From: Gemmataceae bacterium
GTDB lineage: Bacteria; Planctomycetota; Planctomycetia; Gemmatales; Gemmataceae
Reading direction: 5' to 3'
Length of the DNA stretch: 64,000 nt
NCBI GenBank assembly: GCA_901538445.1
Contig: LR594584.1
Coordinates: 1,887,111 to 1,951,110 of the forward strand
Shown: positions 48,524 through 57,515 of the stretch, piece by piece
Layout of the letters: every line of letters begins with the position of its first letter
How positions within the stretch are numbered: the stretch's first letter is position 1
Translations under genes and position numbers: made by a program
Notes under the pieces: model-generated
What the model saw: only the letters and a program-made list of their open reading frames with translations
The model's database searches: none
Told to the model about the DNA's origin: nothing

Positions 48524-50569
48524 TCACTTCAACTTCTTCAGCGCGTCGCGCAGCACGGCGAGGCGCTCGGTGTCGTCCTTCGCGGCCGCGGCGCGCTTGA
48601 GCGGGTCGGCGAGTTCGGGCCGCTTTGCCGCGGTGACGGCCTTCAGTACCCAGCCCGCGGGGACCGACGGCACGTCCGGGTACTTCGCGGCCATCGCGTC
48701 GGCCTGCGCGAGCAGATCGGCGACCACCCCCGGAAGCCGCTTCGGATCGGCCCGCAACGTGTCGCCGACCGCGGCCGCCGCTCTGGAGTCCTCGCCGAGT
48801 TCGAGTAGCACGCCGACCAGCCGCTGCCGGGCGTCGGCGTCGGCCGGGTCCGCGTCGAGCACCCGCTCCAAGCTCCCGCGGGCCTTGCGCCAGTCCTTCG
48901 CTTGCGCGGACCACTCCGCACGCAAGAGAAGAACGCCGCGGTCGAACGGCCCGCGCGCGACGGCCTCGTCGAGTTCCGCGAGCGCCTCGGTGGGCTTCCC
49001 GGCCGCGTCCAGGAGCCGCGCCCGGCACACGCGGGCCGGCACGCACCCGGGGTCGAGTGACACCGCGGTGTCACACTCGCGCAGTGCCGCCCCGCCCTCC
49101 CCGTTCCGGCGAAGGGCCTCGGCCCGCACCGCCGACCCCAGCGCCGCGGAACGGGCGAACCGTGCGGGGAGTCCTTCGATCCGGGCGGCGAGCCCCGCGA
49201 GAGTCATCGGACGGCGGTCGGTGAGCGCCACGTCGAGGAACGAAGCGATCTCCTCGGCCGCGACGGCGTACCCGACGAGTTGCGCCGACTCGCGGGCGGA
49301 AAGCACGCCCACGAGTTCGCCGCGGTCGTTCAACAATGCGCCGCCGGGCGAGCCGGCCTGCGCCGGGAGCTGGCACACCAGCACCGACACCTTCCGCGGC
49401 CGGTCGTCGGGCGAAACGGTGAGGTGCCCGCGCTGCCGCACCGGCCCGCCCGCGTACACCCACGCGAACTCCAGCCCGCCGGGGTGGCTCATCGTGTGGA
49501 CGGTGTCCCCGAGCGCCGGGTGCCGCGGAGCAAGCACGAGCTTCGGGGCGTCCTTCACCGGCGCGTCGAGTTTCAGCAGTGTGAGGTCGCGGTCGCGGTC
49601 GGTGGCGAGAACCAGCGCCGACCGCCACGCGCCGCGGAGTCGCAGGTCGAGCGGGTCGCGGTACGCGGCGCGCTCGGTGACCCACCGGTCGGCGTCGCGG
49701 AGTGGCAGCGCGACGCCGACGCGGTCCCCGGGGGTGAACTTCCGCCCGCACGTCAGTACGAGGTCGGGTTCGAGCAGCACGCCCGCCACCTGCGCGTCGG
49801 TCGCGGTGGGGCGGACCCACACGGTCGCGCGCGTGAGCGCCTCCGCGAGGTCGCCCGCCTCTGGCTTGTCTTCGAGTGGTGCGGGAAGTCCCGCGAACGC
49901 CCAGATTTCCTTGGCCGAGATGCACACGGCGGCGAGCGGACACTGCCGGCGTAGTGCGGAGGCCATGCCGACGAGCCGGCCCCGTGCGTCGAACACCGGG
50001 CCGCCGCTGTCGCCCTCTTCGGTCGGCAGTTGGCCGACGAGCACGTCTGCGTTCGCCGCGAGCTTCTTGCCGCGCCAGAAGTAGCCGTTCGCGAGCGTGC
50101 CACCCACCCGCATCGGGCCGCGGGTGAGGTTGAACACCGTCTCCAGGTCGAGCCGGTTGCCGACGACCGTGAGCGGTTCACCCGGCGGCCGGGCGCGCGC
50201 GAACGTCACCGCCCGCGTGCCCGCCGGGAGGGATTCGAGTTCGACCAGTGCGAGGTCGAACTCGTCCGCGGTCTTCAGCACCTTCCCGGCGACGAGCAGT
50301 CCGCGCTCGCGGAGGAGCGCGCGGTTCCCGAGGTACGCGGCGCGGTCGGTAACGAGTTCGCCGCCGCGGACCCACGGGAAGATCACGTCCACGGTCTTGC
50401 GGTCGGCGACGACGTGCCGGCAGGTGACGAGGAGCCGCTTCCCGGCGTCCACGACGAACCCGGTGCCGGCCCCGTCGTTCTCGGCCCGCACCCACGCGAC
50501 CGACGCGAGAAGGTCCACGTCCGGCGGGGCGTGCGACGCGAGCGCGAGCAGGAGGGCGACGGCGTTCAT
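48524..50569 (-). CDS. Tandem trypsin-like protease with TPR domain
   Basis: The 681-residue protein has a short signal-like N-terminus. The first serine protease domain (about 20-230) has His in LLVTCRHVVADRK, Asp in E-F-D-L-A-L-V-E-L and Ser in TEEGDSGGPVFDARG, a complete triad. A second, similar domain (about 245-455) has DLVLTCGRKFTPGD, D-R-D-L-T-L-L-K-L and QAGSPGGALLND: the His is replaced and GDSGG has become GSPGG, so it is probably inactive. TPR-like helices follow (about 480-680, ALRECDTAVSLDPGCVPARV, TEALAELDEAVARGPFDRGV). It likely acts outside the cytoplasm in quality control or signalling. Confidence 0.8.
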   Translation of the reverse strand: MNAVALLLALASHAPPDVDLLASVAWVRAENDGAGTGFVVDAGKRLLVTCRHVVADRKTVDVIFPWVRGGELVTDRAAYLGNRALLRERGLLVAGKVLKTADEFDLALVELESLPAGTRAVTFARARPPGEPLTVVGNRLDLETVFNLTRGPMRVGGTLANGYFWRGKKLAANADVLVGQLPTEEGDSGGPVFDARGRLVGMASALRRQCPLAAVCISAKEIWAFAGLPAPLEDKPEAGDLAEALTRATVWVRPTATDAQVAGVLLEPDLVLTCGRKFTPGDRVGVALPLRDADRWVTERAAYRDPLDLRLRGAWRSALVLATDRDRDLTLLKLDAPVKDAPKLVLAPRHPALGDTVHTMSHPGGLEFAWVYAGGPVRQRGHLTVSPDDRPRKVSVLVCQLPAQAGSPGGALLNDRGELVGVLSARESAQLVGYAVAAEEIASFLDVALTDRRPMTLAGLAARIEGLPARFARSAALGSAVRAEALRRNGEGGAALRECDTAVSLDPGCVPARVCRARLLDAAGKPTEALAELDEAVARGPFDRGVLLLRAEWSAQAKDWRKARGSLERVLDADPADADARQRLVGVLLELGEDSRAAAAVGDTLRADPKRLPGVVADLLAQADAMAAKYPDVPSVPAGWVLKAVTAAKRPELADPLKRAAAAKDDTERLAVLRDALKKLK

Positions 50570-50579
50570 GCCGTCCAGG

Positions 50580-50972
50580 TTAGCCGATCTGCGGCTTGAT
50601 GGCGAACAGCGGCCGGAAGTGCGACCGGTACACCCAGATGAGGGCCGTACACAGGATCACCAGCGGCACCCCCGGCCCGGCCTGCCCGACCATGAAGATC
50701 TCGAAGAACAGGATGTTCACCGCGATCGGCGCGAGGATCACCAGCCCGAGCGGCACGAGCCGGCCCGACGCGACCAACAGGCCGCCGACCAGTTCGAGCA
50801 CCTTCACGGCGGTGAGGTAGCCCGACGCGTACAGCGCGCCCGTGAAAACGGCCGCGGCGCTCCCCTCGGGCGGCCCCGGCGGGTTCGGCATGAAGTGCAG
50901 GAAGTAGTTCAGCGAGAACACCAGGAACGGCAGTGCGAGCAGCACGCGGGCGACCATCGCGATCCAGAACAT
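50580..50972 (-). CDS. DoxX-like integral membrane protein
   Basis: ATG 50972 with CCGGAG upstream gives 130 residues with four transmembrane helices: [60 protein letters not shown] and [20 protein letters not shown]. The layout matches small DoxX/DoxD-related proteins. The longer open frame upstream is antisense shadow of the DUF1501 gene. It is 10 bp downstream in orientation from the protease gene and divergent from the DUF1501 gene. Confidence 0.75.
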   Translation of the reverse strand: MFWIAMVARVLLALPFLVFSLNYFLHFMPNPPGPPEGSAAAVFTGALYASGYLTAVKVLELVGGLLVASGRLVPLGLVILAPIAVNILFFEIFMVGQAGPGVPLVILCTALIWVYRSHFRPLFAIKPQIG

Positions 50973-51063
50973 GGCGAACTCCGGCTCGGGGACGTGGTGC
51001 CCGGGGATACCGCACGCCGCGGGCGTTCTTGCACCCCGCCCCCCGCAGGGGTACGCTGGCGGC

Positions 51064-52494
51064 ATGCACACGCACGTCCCGTTCGCACGCTCCCGCCGCG
51101 AGTTTCTGTTCCAGTCCGGCGGCGGGCTCGGCGGCATCGCGTTGAACTGGCTCGCGGCCCGCGACGCACGCGCGTCCGACGCGCCGGTCGGCCGGAACCC
51201 GCTCGCCGCGAAGAAGCCGCACCACGCGCCGAAGGCGAAGCGGGTGATCTTCATGTTCATGGTCGGCGGTCCGAGCCAGATGGACCTGTTCGACCCGAAA
51301 CCGGCGCTCGCGAAGTGGGCCGGCAAGCCGCTGCCCGAGAGCACCGGCCGCCCGAAGAGCCAGTTCACGAGCGGCGGCGAGGTGGTGCTGCCGAGCACCC
51401 GCACCTTCAAGAAGCACGGGCAGAGCGGCCTCGAACTCTCGGACCTGCTCCCGCACCTCGCGACGTGCGCCGACGACCTGTGCCTGCTGCGGGCGTGCTG
51501 GAGCACCTCCACGATCCACGCGCCGGCGCTCTACGAGCTGCACAGCGGCCGCACGCTCATGGGGTTCCCAAGCCTCGGGTCGTGGGTGACCTACGGGCTC
51601 GGCAGCGAGAGCGAGAACCTCCCGGCGTACTGCGTGATGCCGCAGCCCGAGGGCGTCCCGGAGGGCGGCGCGCCGTGCTGGTCGGCCGGGTTCCTCCCGG
51701 CGGTGTACCAGGGCACGCTCCTGCGCCGCGGGCCGAACCCGGTCCAGAACCTCAAGCCGCCGGCCGACGTCGGGGCCGACGAGAACCGCCGGTCGTTCGA
51801 CCTGGTCGCGAAGCTCAACGCGCTGCACGCACCGCCGGGCGACTCGGAACTCGACGCCCGCGCCGCGAGCTACGAGCTGGCGTTCCGCATGCAGCGGCAC
51901 GCGCCGGACGCGGTCGATCTCTCGAAGGAGACGGCCGAGACGAAGGCCCTCTACGGCCTCGACGACGCGAAGACCGCCGACTTCGGCACCCGGCTCCTGC
52001 TCGCGCGGCGGTTGCTCGAACGAGGCGTGCGGTTCGTCACCGTCTACTCGGGCGGCGGCCCGCTCGTGACGCAGTGGGACGCGCACGACGACGTGAACGC
52101 GAACCACGAGAAGATGTGCGGGCACGTCGACAAGCCGATCGCGGCGCTGCTCACGGACCTCAAGCGCCGCGGGATGCTGAAGGACACGCTGGTGGTGTGG
52201 TGCAGCGAGTTCGGCCGCACGCCGAACAGCCAGGGCGGCAAGGGCCGCGACCACAACCCGCTGGGGTACACGATGTGGCTGGCCGGCGGCGGGGCGAAGG
52301 GCGGCACGGCCGTGGGTGCGACCGACGAGTTCGGACTCAAGGGCGTCGATCACGTCGCCTCGGTGAACGACTTCCACGCCACGATCCTGCACCTGCTCGG
52401 CCTGGACCACGAACAGCTCACGTTCCGGCACTCCGGCCGCGACGAGCGGCTCACCGATGTCGGTGGCCTCGTCCTCGACGCCGCCCTGGAGTAA
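51064..52494 (+). CDS. DUF1501 family Tat-exported protein (sulfatase-like)
   Basis: The start ATG 51064 ([20 protein letters not shown]) gives 476 residues with a twin-arginine signal (S-R-R-E-F-L-F) at the N-terminus, indicating export of a folded protein. Family phrases follow: [60 protein letters not shown], then [10 protein letters not shown] and [22 protein letters not shown]1501 proteins share the alkaline phosphatase/sulfatase fold and are very numerous in planctomycetes, often paired with DUF1549/DUF1553 cytochrome-like genes; no such partner is adjacent here. Substrate unknown. Confidence 0.9.
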   Translation: MHTHVPFARSRREFLFQSGGGLGGIALNWLAARDARASDAPVGRNPLAAKKPHHAPKAKRVIFMFMVGGPSQMDLFDPKPALAKWAGKPLPESTGRPKSQFTSGGEVVLPSTRTFKKHGQSGLELSDLLPHLATCADDLCLLRACWSTSTIHAPALYELHSGRTLMGFPSLGSWVTYGLGSESENLPAYCVMPQPEGVPEGGAPCWSAGFLPAVYQGTLLRRGPNPVQNLKPPADVGADENRRSFDLVAKLNALHAPPGDSELDARAASYELAFRMQRHAPDAVDLSKETAETKALYGLDDAKTADFGTRLLLARRLLERGVRFVTVYSGGGPLVTQWDAHDDVNANHEKMCGHVDKPIAALLTDLKRRGMLKDTLVVWCSEFGRTPNSQGGKGRDHNPLGYTMWLAGGGAKGGTAVGATDEFGLKGVDHVASVNDFHATILHLLGLDHEQLTFRHSGRDERLTDVGGLVLDAALE

Positions 52495-52559
52495 CGCGGG
52501 GCGGGCGAATAGCATTCCCACCTGGACTCGGACCGCGGCGACACGACTCGGGAGACCTC

Positions 52560-52760
52560 ATGACAGCGCTCGGCACCGTCCTGACGATTCTCGGCGTCCT
52601 GTGGCTCGGCCTGGCCGGGGCGACAGCGCACACCGCGCCGAACGTCAGCTATCTGATCGGCACGTTCCTCCCGGGGCTCCTGTGCTTGATCGTGGGCCTC
52701 AAGCTGCGCCAGCCCAAGAAGCCCGACGAGCCGCCCTCGCCGGGCAACGACAACTTCTGA
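52560..52760 (+). CDS. Small two-helix membrane protein
   Basis: ATG 52560 with GGGAG upstream encodes 66 residues: two membrane helices (GTVLTILGVLWLGLAGATAH and YLIGTFLPGLLCLIVGLKLR) and a short Lys/Pro-rich cytoplasmic tail (QPKKPDEPPSPGNDNF). It follows the DUF1501 gene by 65 bp on the same strand. No family is recognised. Confidence 0.6.
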   Translation: MTALGTVLTILGVLWLGLAGATAHTAPNVSYLIGTFLPGLLCLIVGLKLRQPKKPDEPPSPGNDNF

Positions 52761-52802
52761 ACCAACAAACGCAGCCCGGTGGGACGACGCGACCGGCACG
52801 CT

Positions 52803-53222
52803 TCACGCGGGCCGGGTCGCCTCGACGACCCCGCGGGTGTAGCCGCCGTGCCGCGCGAACACCACGGTGGGGTCGCACGGCACGCCCGCGGCCGCGACCA
52901 CGACGCACCGCCCGGCCGCCAGCGCGCCCTCGCAGAACTCTGCGTCCACCTCTGAAAGTCCGAGCCCCACCAGCGCACCGACCAACCCGGTGACGCCCAC
53001 CGCGTCGAGCACGCCGGTTCCCGGCCCGGGGCCGGTCGCCACCGTGCCCACGCCGGGCACGTCCGCGATCGCACCGCCCTCGGGCGAGGGCCCCACCGGG
53101 TTCGGAACGAGAACCACCACGCGGGCGGGGTCGCACCCCCGGCACAGGAGTTCGTTGGCCGCGCGGTCCGCGGCCGCGGCCGTGGCGAACGCCCCGGCGG
53201 CGTGGGTCGGCTTCGTTGGCAC
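52803..53222 (-). CDS. YflT/DUF1269-like stress protein with glycine zipper
   Basis: The proposed start is GTG 53222 with GGGAG 7 nt upstream (frame open to 53270), giving 139 residues. The N-terminal half resembles a ferredoxin-like YflT/general-stress domain (GAFATAAAADRAANELLCRG, then A-R-V-V-V-L-V-P). The second half carries the small-residue membrane-seeking stretch (VGVTGLVGALVGLGLSEVDA) followed by E-F-C-E-G-A-L-A-A-G-R-C-V-V-V, the family pattern LxGLGIPExxAxxYExxLxxG. Function in such proteins is poorly known; a stress role is by family name only. Confidence 0.6.
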   Translation of the reverse strand: MPTKPTHAAGAFATAAAADRAANELLCRGCDPARVVVLVPNPVGPSPEGGAIADVPGVGTVATGPGPGTGVLDAVGVTGLVGALVGLGLSEVDAEFCEGALAAGRCVVVAAAGVPCDPTVVFARHGGYTRGVVEATRPA

Positions 53223-53442
53223 GCGCGTCTCCCGGTGAGTGGTGGGCGACCCCCGGCTCCTGTTGCACACGCGGTGCCGGTGCCGCGACGCACCGAATCA
53301 AAATCAGTCAATCTCACGCACATGAGATAATCTACGTGCGGGGAAGTCCCGGCACGGGCTGCCGCGGCCCGTGGTACAGTCCTGCCCGCCAGGGACCGGC
53401 CCTCGGGTTCGGGCGGCCGGCCACTGACCACCGGGAGACGCG

Positions 53443-54210
53443 ATGCCCCCGACCGCTGCAAGTTACTGGCCCGACGCGCGGTGCGCACGGGCGTTCTGGG
53501 GGCAGCACGAGTTGCCCCCGTACCGCCAGTTGCTCGCCGACACGGTCGGGTGGGCCGACCCCGCGGGCGGCGAGCGGTGGCTCGACCTGGGCTGCGGGGG
53601 CGGGGCGATCACCCGGGCCATCTGGGAGCGCACCGCGGGCACGGTCGCGGGGGTCGTCGGGGTCGACTGTGCGGCGGCGAACGCGCAGGCCTACGACCGG
53701 CTGCAGGCGACCCTCGGCCCCGCGCCGGGCGACCGGGTCCGGTTCGCGTGCCACGACTTCAGCTGCGGCCTCGGGGTGTTCGCCGCCCAAGAGTTCGACC
53801 ACGCCGTGTCGGGCCTGTCCATCTCCTACGCCGAGTCGTTCGACGCCGGGGCCGGGGCGTGGACCACGGCCGCCTACGACCACCTGCTCCGCGAGGTGTT
53901 CCGCGTGCTGCGGCCGGGCGGGCGGTTCGTGTTCTCGGTGAACGTGCCGGAGCCGTCGTGGGGGCGGGTGGCGCGGTTCTCGCTGCTCGCCGCGCTGCGG
54001 TCCGACCACCCGCTCCGGTACCTCAAGCGGTCGTGGCGGATGCTCCGGTACGGGCGGTGGCTGAAGCGGGAGGCGCGGACCGGCCGGTTCCACTACCTGC
54101 CGGCCGAGCGGGTCACCGAGAAGTTGGCGGCAGCCGGGTTCACCCGGGTCGAGCACTGCCTGAGTTACTGCGACCAGGCGTACATCTTCCGGGCCGTCCG
54201 GGCGGCGTAA
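53443..54210 (+). CDS. Class I SAM-dependent methyltransferase
   Basis: The 255-residue protein has GGGAG before the ATG. Motif I is GGERWLDLGCGGGAITRAIW, motif II GVVGVDCAAANAQAYDRLQA, motif III region FDHAVSGLSISYAESF, and a late motif LREVFRVLRPGGRFVFSVNV, as in UbiE/COQ5-like enzymes. It transfers methyl from S-adenosylmethionine to an unknown small molecule. It is followed after 11 bp by an E2-like acyltransferase gene; together they form a two-gene operon, possibly in lipid or secondary metabolism. Confidence 0.85.
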   Translation: MPPTAASYWPDARCARAFWGQHELPPYRQLLADTVGWADPAGGERWLDLGCGGGAITRAIWERTAGTVAGVVGVDCAAANAQAYDRLQATLGPAPGDRVRFACHDFSCGLGVFAAQEFDHAVSGLSISYAESFDAGAGAWTTAAYDHLLREVFRVLRPGGRFVFSVNVPEPSWGRVARFSLLAALRSDHPLRYLKRSWRMLRYGRWLKREARTGRFHYLPAERVTEKLAAAGFTRVEHCLSYCDQAYIFRAVRAA

Positions 54211-54221
54211 GGGGAGCGACG

Positions 54222-54980
54222 ATGCGCGGCCGGTCCGTCGGTCTGTCGGCACCGCGGCGGTTCATGGTGGACCTGCTGCACTTCGCGTCTCGCGTCCCGG
54301 GGGTGCCGGTCCAGCGCGAGATGCGCCTGGGGGCGGTGCGGGCCGCGCGGGCCGCGGCCGACCCCAGGCCCGGGTGGCCGGCCCTGTTCCTGAAGGCGTT
54401 CGGGCGGGTCGCCGCGGAGATGCCGGAGCTGCGGCGGGCGTTCGTGCGGCTCCCGTGGTGCCACATCTATGAGTACCCGTCGAGCGTGGCGACCGTGGCC
54501 GTGGAGCGCGAGTACGCGGGCGAGCGGGCGGTGTTCTTCGGCCGCGTCCGCGACCCGGGGGAGACGCCCGTCACCGAACTCGAAGCGCAGGTGCGGGCGC
54601 TGGCCCGGTCCCCGGTCGAGTCGATCAAGCCGTTCCGCAAGATGCTCCGGTTCGCGCGGCTGCCCCGAATCCTGCGGCGGCTCCTGATGTGGCTCGGGCT
54701 GAACCTGCCCCGGTCGCGGGCGCACCAGTTCGGCACGTTCGGGCTGAGCGTGTACTCGTCGCTCGGGGCCGAGTCGCTGCACCCGCTGTCCCCGCTCACG
54801 GTCACGCTCACCTACGGCGTCATCCAGCGTGGCGGGGCCGTAACGGTGCGGCTCGTGTACGACCACCGGGTGCTCGACGGGGCGACGGTCGCGCGGGCGC
54901 TGGCACGACTCGAAGCGGAACTCAACGGCGCGCTCTGCGACGAACTGCGGGCGATGGCCCCCGCGAAGCAGGTCGCCTGA
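54222..54980 (+). CDS. Stand-alone 2-oxoacid dehydrogenase E2-like acyltransferase
   Basis: ATG 54222 with GGGGAGCG upstream encodes 252 residues. The C-terminus has the E2/chloramphenicol acetyltransferase active-site motif YDHRVLDGATVARALARLEA, with His and Asp placed as catalytic residues, and a LTVTLTYGVIQRGGAVTVRL strand before it. There is no lipoyl or E1-binding domain, so it is not part of a dehydrogenase complex. It probably moves an acyl group from CoA to a small acceptor. It is coupled with the methyltransferase upstream (11-bp gap). Confidence 0.7.
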   Translation: MRGRSVGLSAPRRFMVDLLHFASRVPGVPVQREMRLGAVRAARAAADPRPGWPALFLKAFGRVAAEMPELRRAFVRLPWCHIYEYPSSVATVAVEREYAGERAVFFGRVRDPGETPVTELEAQVRALARSPVESIKPFRKMLRFARLPRILRRLLMWLGLNLPRSRAHQFGTFGLSVYSSLGAESLHPLSPLTVTLTYGVIQRGGAVTVRLVYDHRVLDGATVARALARLEAELNGALCDELRAMAPAKQVA

Positions 54981-55030
54981 CCCGCCGCGGCGGAACCCGG
55001 ATCAGCGAGAGCGGAAACGAAGATTGAATG

Positions 55031-55087
55031 GCCTCGGAGGGAGTCGAACCCCACCCGTCACAGCCCCATGTCGGTTCCCCGCGAGGT
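55031..55087 (-). other. tRNA-like 3' fragment or pseudo-tRNA
   Basis: The complement of 55031-55060 carries a T-arm-like GGGGTTCGACTCCC followed by CTCCGAGGC, closely resembling the 3' end of the tRNA-Val 120 bp away but not identical. A short CCTCGC could pair with CGAGG to close a 57-nt structure, which is too short for a full tRNA and lacks a convincing anticodon arm. Probably a decayed tRNA or a former attachment fragment. Confidence 0.3.
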
Positions 55088-55148
55088 TGTGGTGGTGTTC
55101 TTCCCGAAACGGGCCGCGTAGCCCCGTTCAACGAAGTGAAACCGGCAA

Positions 55149-55222
55149 TCGCCTCGGGGGGAATCGAACCCGCCATTTCCTGGTTGTGATCCAGGTGTCG
55201 TGAGCCGTTGGACCACGAGGCA
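55149..55222 (-). tRNA. tRNA-Val(CAC)
   Basis: A 74-nt gene on the minus strand. The acceptor UGCCUCG pairs with CGAGGCG (U1-G72 wobble), discriminator A. The D-arm is GUC/GAC and the anticodon arm CCUGG-AUCACAA-CCAGG gives anticodon CAC. The T-loop is UUCGAUU with one C-C mismatch in the T-stem. The mismatch and wobble make it slightly weak. Read on the other strand the loop would suggest GTG (His), but the T-loop consensus fixes the minus strand. Confidence 0.7.
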
Positions 55223-55295
55223 GCACGCACACCGAGGTTAGCTGGTGTGCGAACAGAGGGACGCGACAGGGCGAATGAGGTTCGCCCATCTCGGC

Positions 55296-55835
55296 TCATT
55301 TCTTGGCGGGTACCACAGCGATGATCTTGCAATCCTGAATGGTGAGAAACCCGGTCGGCCCACCTTCTGCCTTCCCCGCGACTGTGACCTCTCCGGCCCT
55401 TGCTGCATCCTCAATCTTCTTTTGGTCGGTGTCCTGAAACACGACCGAGACAACCTTCTTAGCCATCACTTCCCCCCGTTGGACCTTAACGCTGACTTCA
55501 GCAGTAATCTTGCGTCCACCAAGGGATTTGATACTCATATGGCCTGTGACGGTAACGTCTTTCCCATTGTACCTCTTTCGAAATGCTGCATATTTTGACT
55601 TGGAGTCCTCATCTCCACTCGCGGGTGCCAGTTCCCAGTCGATCGCGACGACCTCCCCCGGCTTCTCCGTCTTTGCCAACTCGACTTCGAGTGCAGCGAC
55701 CCGATCGCGGGCGTCTTTAAGCTCCTTCCGAATTGTGTCGGGGCTACGCTCTTTAGCGGGCGGGTCTTGCCCTGCACGGGTGCTTGCGGCCGAGACAACG
55801 AGCGAGGCAGAGACGCAGAAGAAAAACACTCGCAT
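55296..55835 (-). CDS. Secreted protein with tRNA_anti/OB-like domain
   Basis: ATG 55835 with a perfect AGGAGG upstream encodes 179 residues: a signal peptide (1-21, MRVFFFCVSASLVVSAAS), a short coiled coil (about 32-57, TIRKELKDARDRVAALEVEL) and a beta-rich domain (YNGKDVTVTGHMSIKSLGGR, VVSVVFQDTDQKKIEDAARA, then EVTVAGKAEGGPTGFLTIQD, C-K-I). The GKDVTVTG...VAGKAEG...LxxC pattern resembles OB-fold/tRNA_anti-like secreted domains. It is less GC-rich than the core genes. Function unknown. Confidence 0.65.
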   Translation of the reverse strand: MRVFFFCVSASLVVSAASTRAGQDPPAKERSPDTIRKELKDARDRVAALEVELAKTEKPGEVVAIDWELAPASGDEDSKSKYAAFRKRYNGKDVTVTGHMSIKSLGGRKITAEVSVKVQRGEVMAKKVVSVVFQDTDQKKIEDAARAGEVTVAGKAEGGPTGFLTIQDCKIIAVVPAKK

Positions 55836-55931
55836 CTGAACCTCCTGAATGGACACGCAGACGAAACCAAGATCGCAGCGTGTTGCCCATAGTAAACAGA
55901 CTCTCAGGAAGGTCAACGTATTTCTCCCGGC

Positions 55932-56144
55932 ATGTCGCTGGGGGCCGAACTTCGCCGGGCACGCACAGACGCAGGGCTGACCCAAGAGGAGGTGGCCCGA
56001 GCGGCCAAGCTCGACCGTGCCTACATCAGCCTTTTGGAGAACGACCGCAAGTCCCCGACGGTGGACACTCTCGTCCGCTTGTGCCGTGCCCTCGGGGTGA
56101 CTGCGTCCGCGGTCTTGGCCCGCGTCGAGAAGTCCGAGGGGTGA
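55932..56144 (+). CDS. XRE-family helix-turn-helix regulator
   Basis: The 70-residue protein is a single Cro/C1-type HTH domain: MSLGAELRRARTDAGLTQEE, VARAAKLDRAYISLLENDRK, S-P-T-V-D-T-L-V-R-L-C-R-A-L-G-V. It is the size of small phage or plasmid repressors. It lies divergent from the secreted-protein gene and upstream of the DUF3102-like gene, at the start of the second mobile region. No good Shine-Dalgarno is visible before the ATG. Confidence 0.82.
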   Translation: MSLGAELRRARTDAGLTQEEVARAAKLDRAYISLLENDRKSPTVDTLVRLCRALGVTASAVLARVEKSEG

Positions 56145-56319
56145 CCTTCTCAGCCGCTCGCAGTACTCGAAGCTGATGCTCACGTCGCTAGAGGGATAAT
56201 AAAGTATAACTTTGGGATTTTTTCAGAGGATTGCCGGTTCTCTCGCCGTCGTCCGCCACGCATCAGGGCACGTCTTGATAGACTCTGGTCGGTTTCGACA
56301 CCCCAGAGGAGGCTACAGC

Positions 56320-57174
56320 GTGCCACAGATCATGAAGTTGCCGGTAAAAGACGTTGAAAGTAAATGGGTTACGCACGCGGATTTCATTCGTGAAAAGCTC
56401 GGACATCTTCCTAAGCTTCACAAAATGCGTCGACAAATAGACAGGAGTATCCTCAAGGTCTTCTTTGATGTTGGTCGCTCTCTGCACGAGATTCGAGGCG
56501 AAATCCCCCACGGCGACTGGGGGGACTGGCTCAAAACGGAGTTTAAGCTTTCGGCCCGCCAAGCTCAGAGGTACATGGAGTTTGCCAAATCCGACGTTAC
56601 GTCGCTTTTGAGTGGGGAACTCGACGCAGCCAAACTGGAGTTGGTGCAAAAGGTCTGGCGTAGGATCAGCGGCAACGAAAAACGGACCGGGCGGGGAGCG
56701 GTCTCTGAGGAGAAGCAAGCCCATTCCCCACCGAGGGATACGATCGAGCAACACCCGCGTTCGGTGCGGTCCTCCTCCTCTGCTCAGAGATCTGAGCCGG
56801 CCCCCCGGGTCACGAATCGTGTGGTGTCCGACGAGCTCTCTCGACTGGCAGAACGCCCAAGCCAAGACGAGGTGACCACAGAAGAGGTCGAGTACCAGGA
56901 AGAACAATCAGAAAATGGTGCTCCCGATGTTGGCATCCACGAGGCTCACCACCGCGAAACCGACGTCGCCGATGAGCAAGCACCGAGCCAGGACGGCCCC
57001 GAGGTGATCGAACTGAGTCTCTGGGAAGAGGAGAGGGACGAGGTGTACCTCCTGGCCGGCGATCTCCAAGCGGCGTGGGGTCTTCCTTCGATGTCCGATG
57101 TGCTGCTTGAGGCCTTGCGATTCGCTCACAGGTACGTCGGACCTGCCGTCGGAGAAGTGTCCGACGCCGAATGA
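56320..57174 (+). CDS. DUF3102-like plasmid/phage protein
   Basis: GTG 56320 has GAGGAGG 7 nt upstream and is preferred to the frame opening at 56212; it gives 284 residues. The N-terminal region (about 30-105) has KVFFDVGRSLHEIRGEIPHG, then W-G-D-W-L-K-T-E-F, then LSARQAQRYMEFAKS. That is the DUF3102-type pattern found in phage and plasmid proteins. A long acidic, Ser/Glu/Gln-rich disordered part follows (about 125-235) and a helical end. The role is unknown; this family is often near replication or partition genes. Confidence 0.65.
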   Translation: MPQIMKLPVKDVESKWVTHADFIREKLGHLPKLHKMRRQIDRSILKVFFDVGRSLHEIRGEIPHGDWGDWLKTEFKLSARQAQRYMEFAKSDVTSLLSGELDAAKLELVQKVWRRISGNEKRTGRGAVSEEKQAHSPPRDTIEQHPRSVRSSSSAQRSEPAPRVTNRVVSDELSRLAERPSQDEVTTEEVEYQEEQSENGAPDVGIHEAHHRETDVADEQAPSQDGPEVIELSLWEEERDEVYLLAGDLQAAWGLPSMSDVLLEALRFAHRYVGPAVGEVSDAE

Positions 57175-57515
57175 GATGACCGCTGCCAACGGTTGGCACA
57201 ACTGCACCCTTCGGACACCTCCCGGCAACGTCGCGGGGCGCGCCCTATCCCGGATTCGTGAAGAAACGGTGTAGGAGAGGTGATGAGGTGGAAAAATTTC
57301 ACGATTCGTGACGATGCAAAACGCCACAGTCAATCTTGCACAACCTGTATGATTTGTAGCACAAGTGACTTGGGTGGAGGATGCGCGCTCACGCGAGACT
57401 TGTGCGAAGCACTTGCCCGCGGCCATTTGTGGGGCATATACTGAAAACAGAAAGACGGCAAGAGAAGGCGCAACCCCCCTTGCCGTCACGAAGTTAGGTT
57501 CTTTGAGAATCAGAA
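57175..57515. other. Intergenic stretch of 341 bp
   Basis: Between two convergent genes. It contains the terminator at 57454-57487 and otherwise AT-richer DNA with no supportable gene, RNA or repeat. Confidence 0.5.
57454..57487 (-). terminator. Rho-independent terminator of the 91-residue gene
   Basis: A 9-bp stem GACGGCAAG/CTTGCCGTC with a 16-nt loop, 28 bp after the minus-strand stop at 57516, followed on that strand by TTTCTGTTTTC. Confidence 0.7.

Noticed and set aside
50097-52760. 887-codon plus-strand open frame across the protease, DoxX-like and DUF1501 genes
   Set aside because: Only its last 66 codons (from 52560) look real; the rest is shadow in another frame.
55150-55222. tRNA-His reading from a GTG-like anticodon on the plus strand
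   Set aside because: T-loop and acceptor pairing fit only the minus strand, giving CAC (Val).
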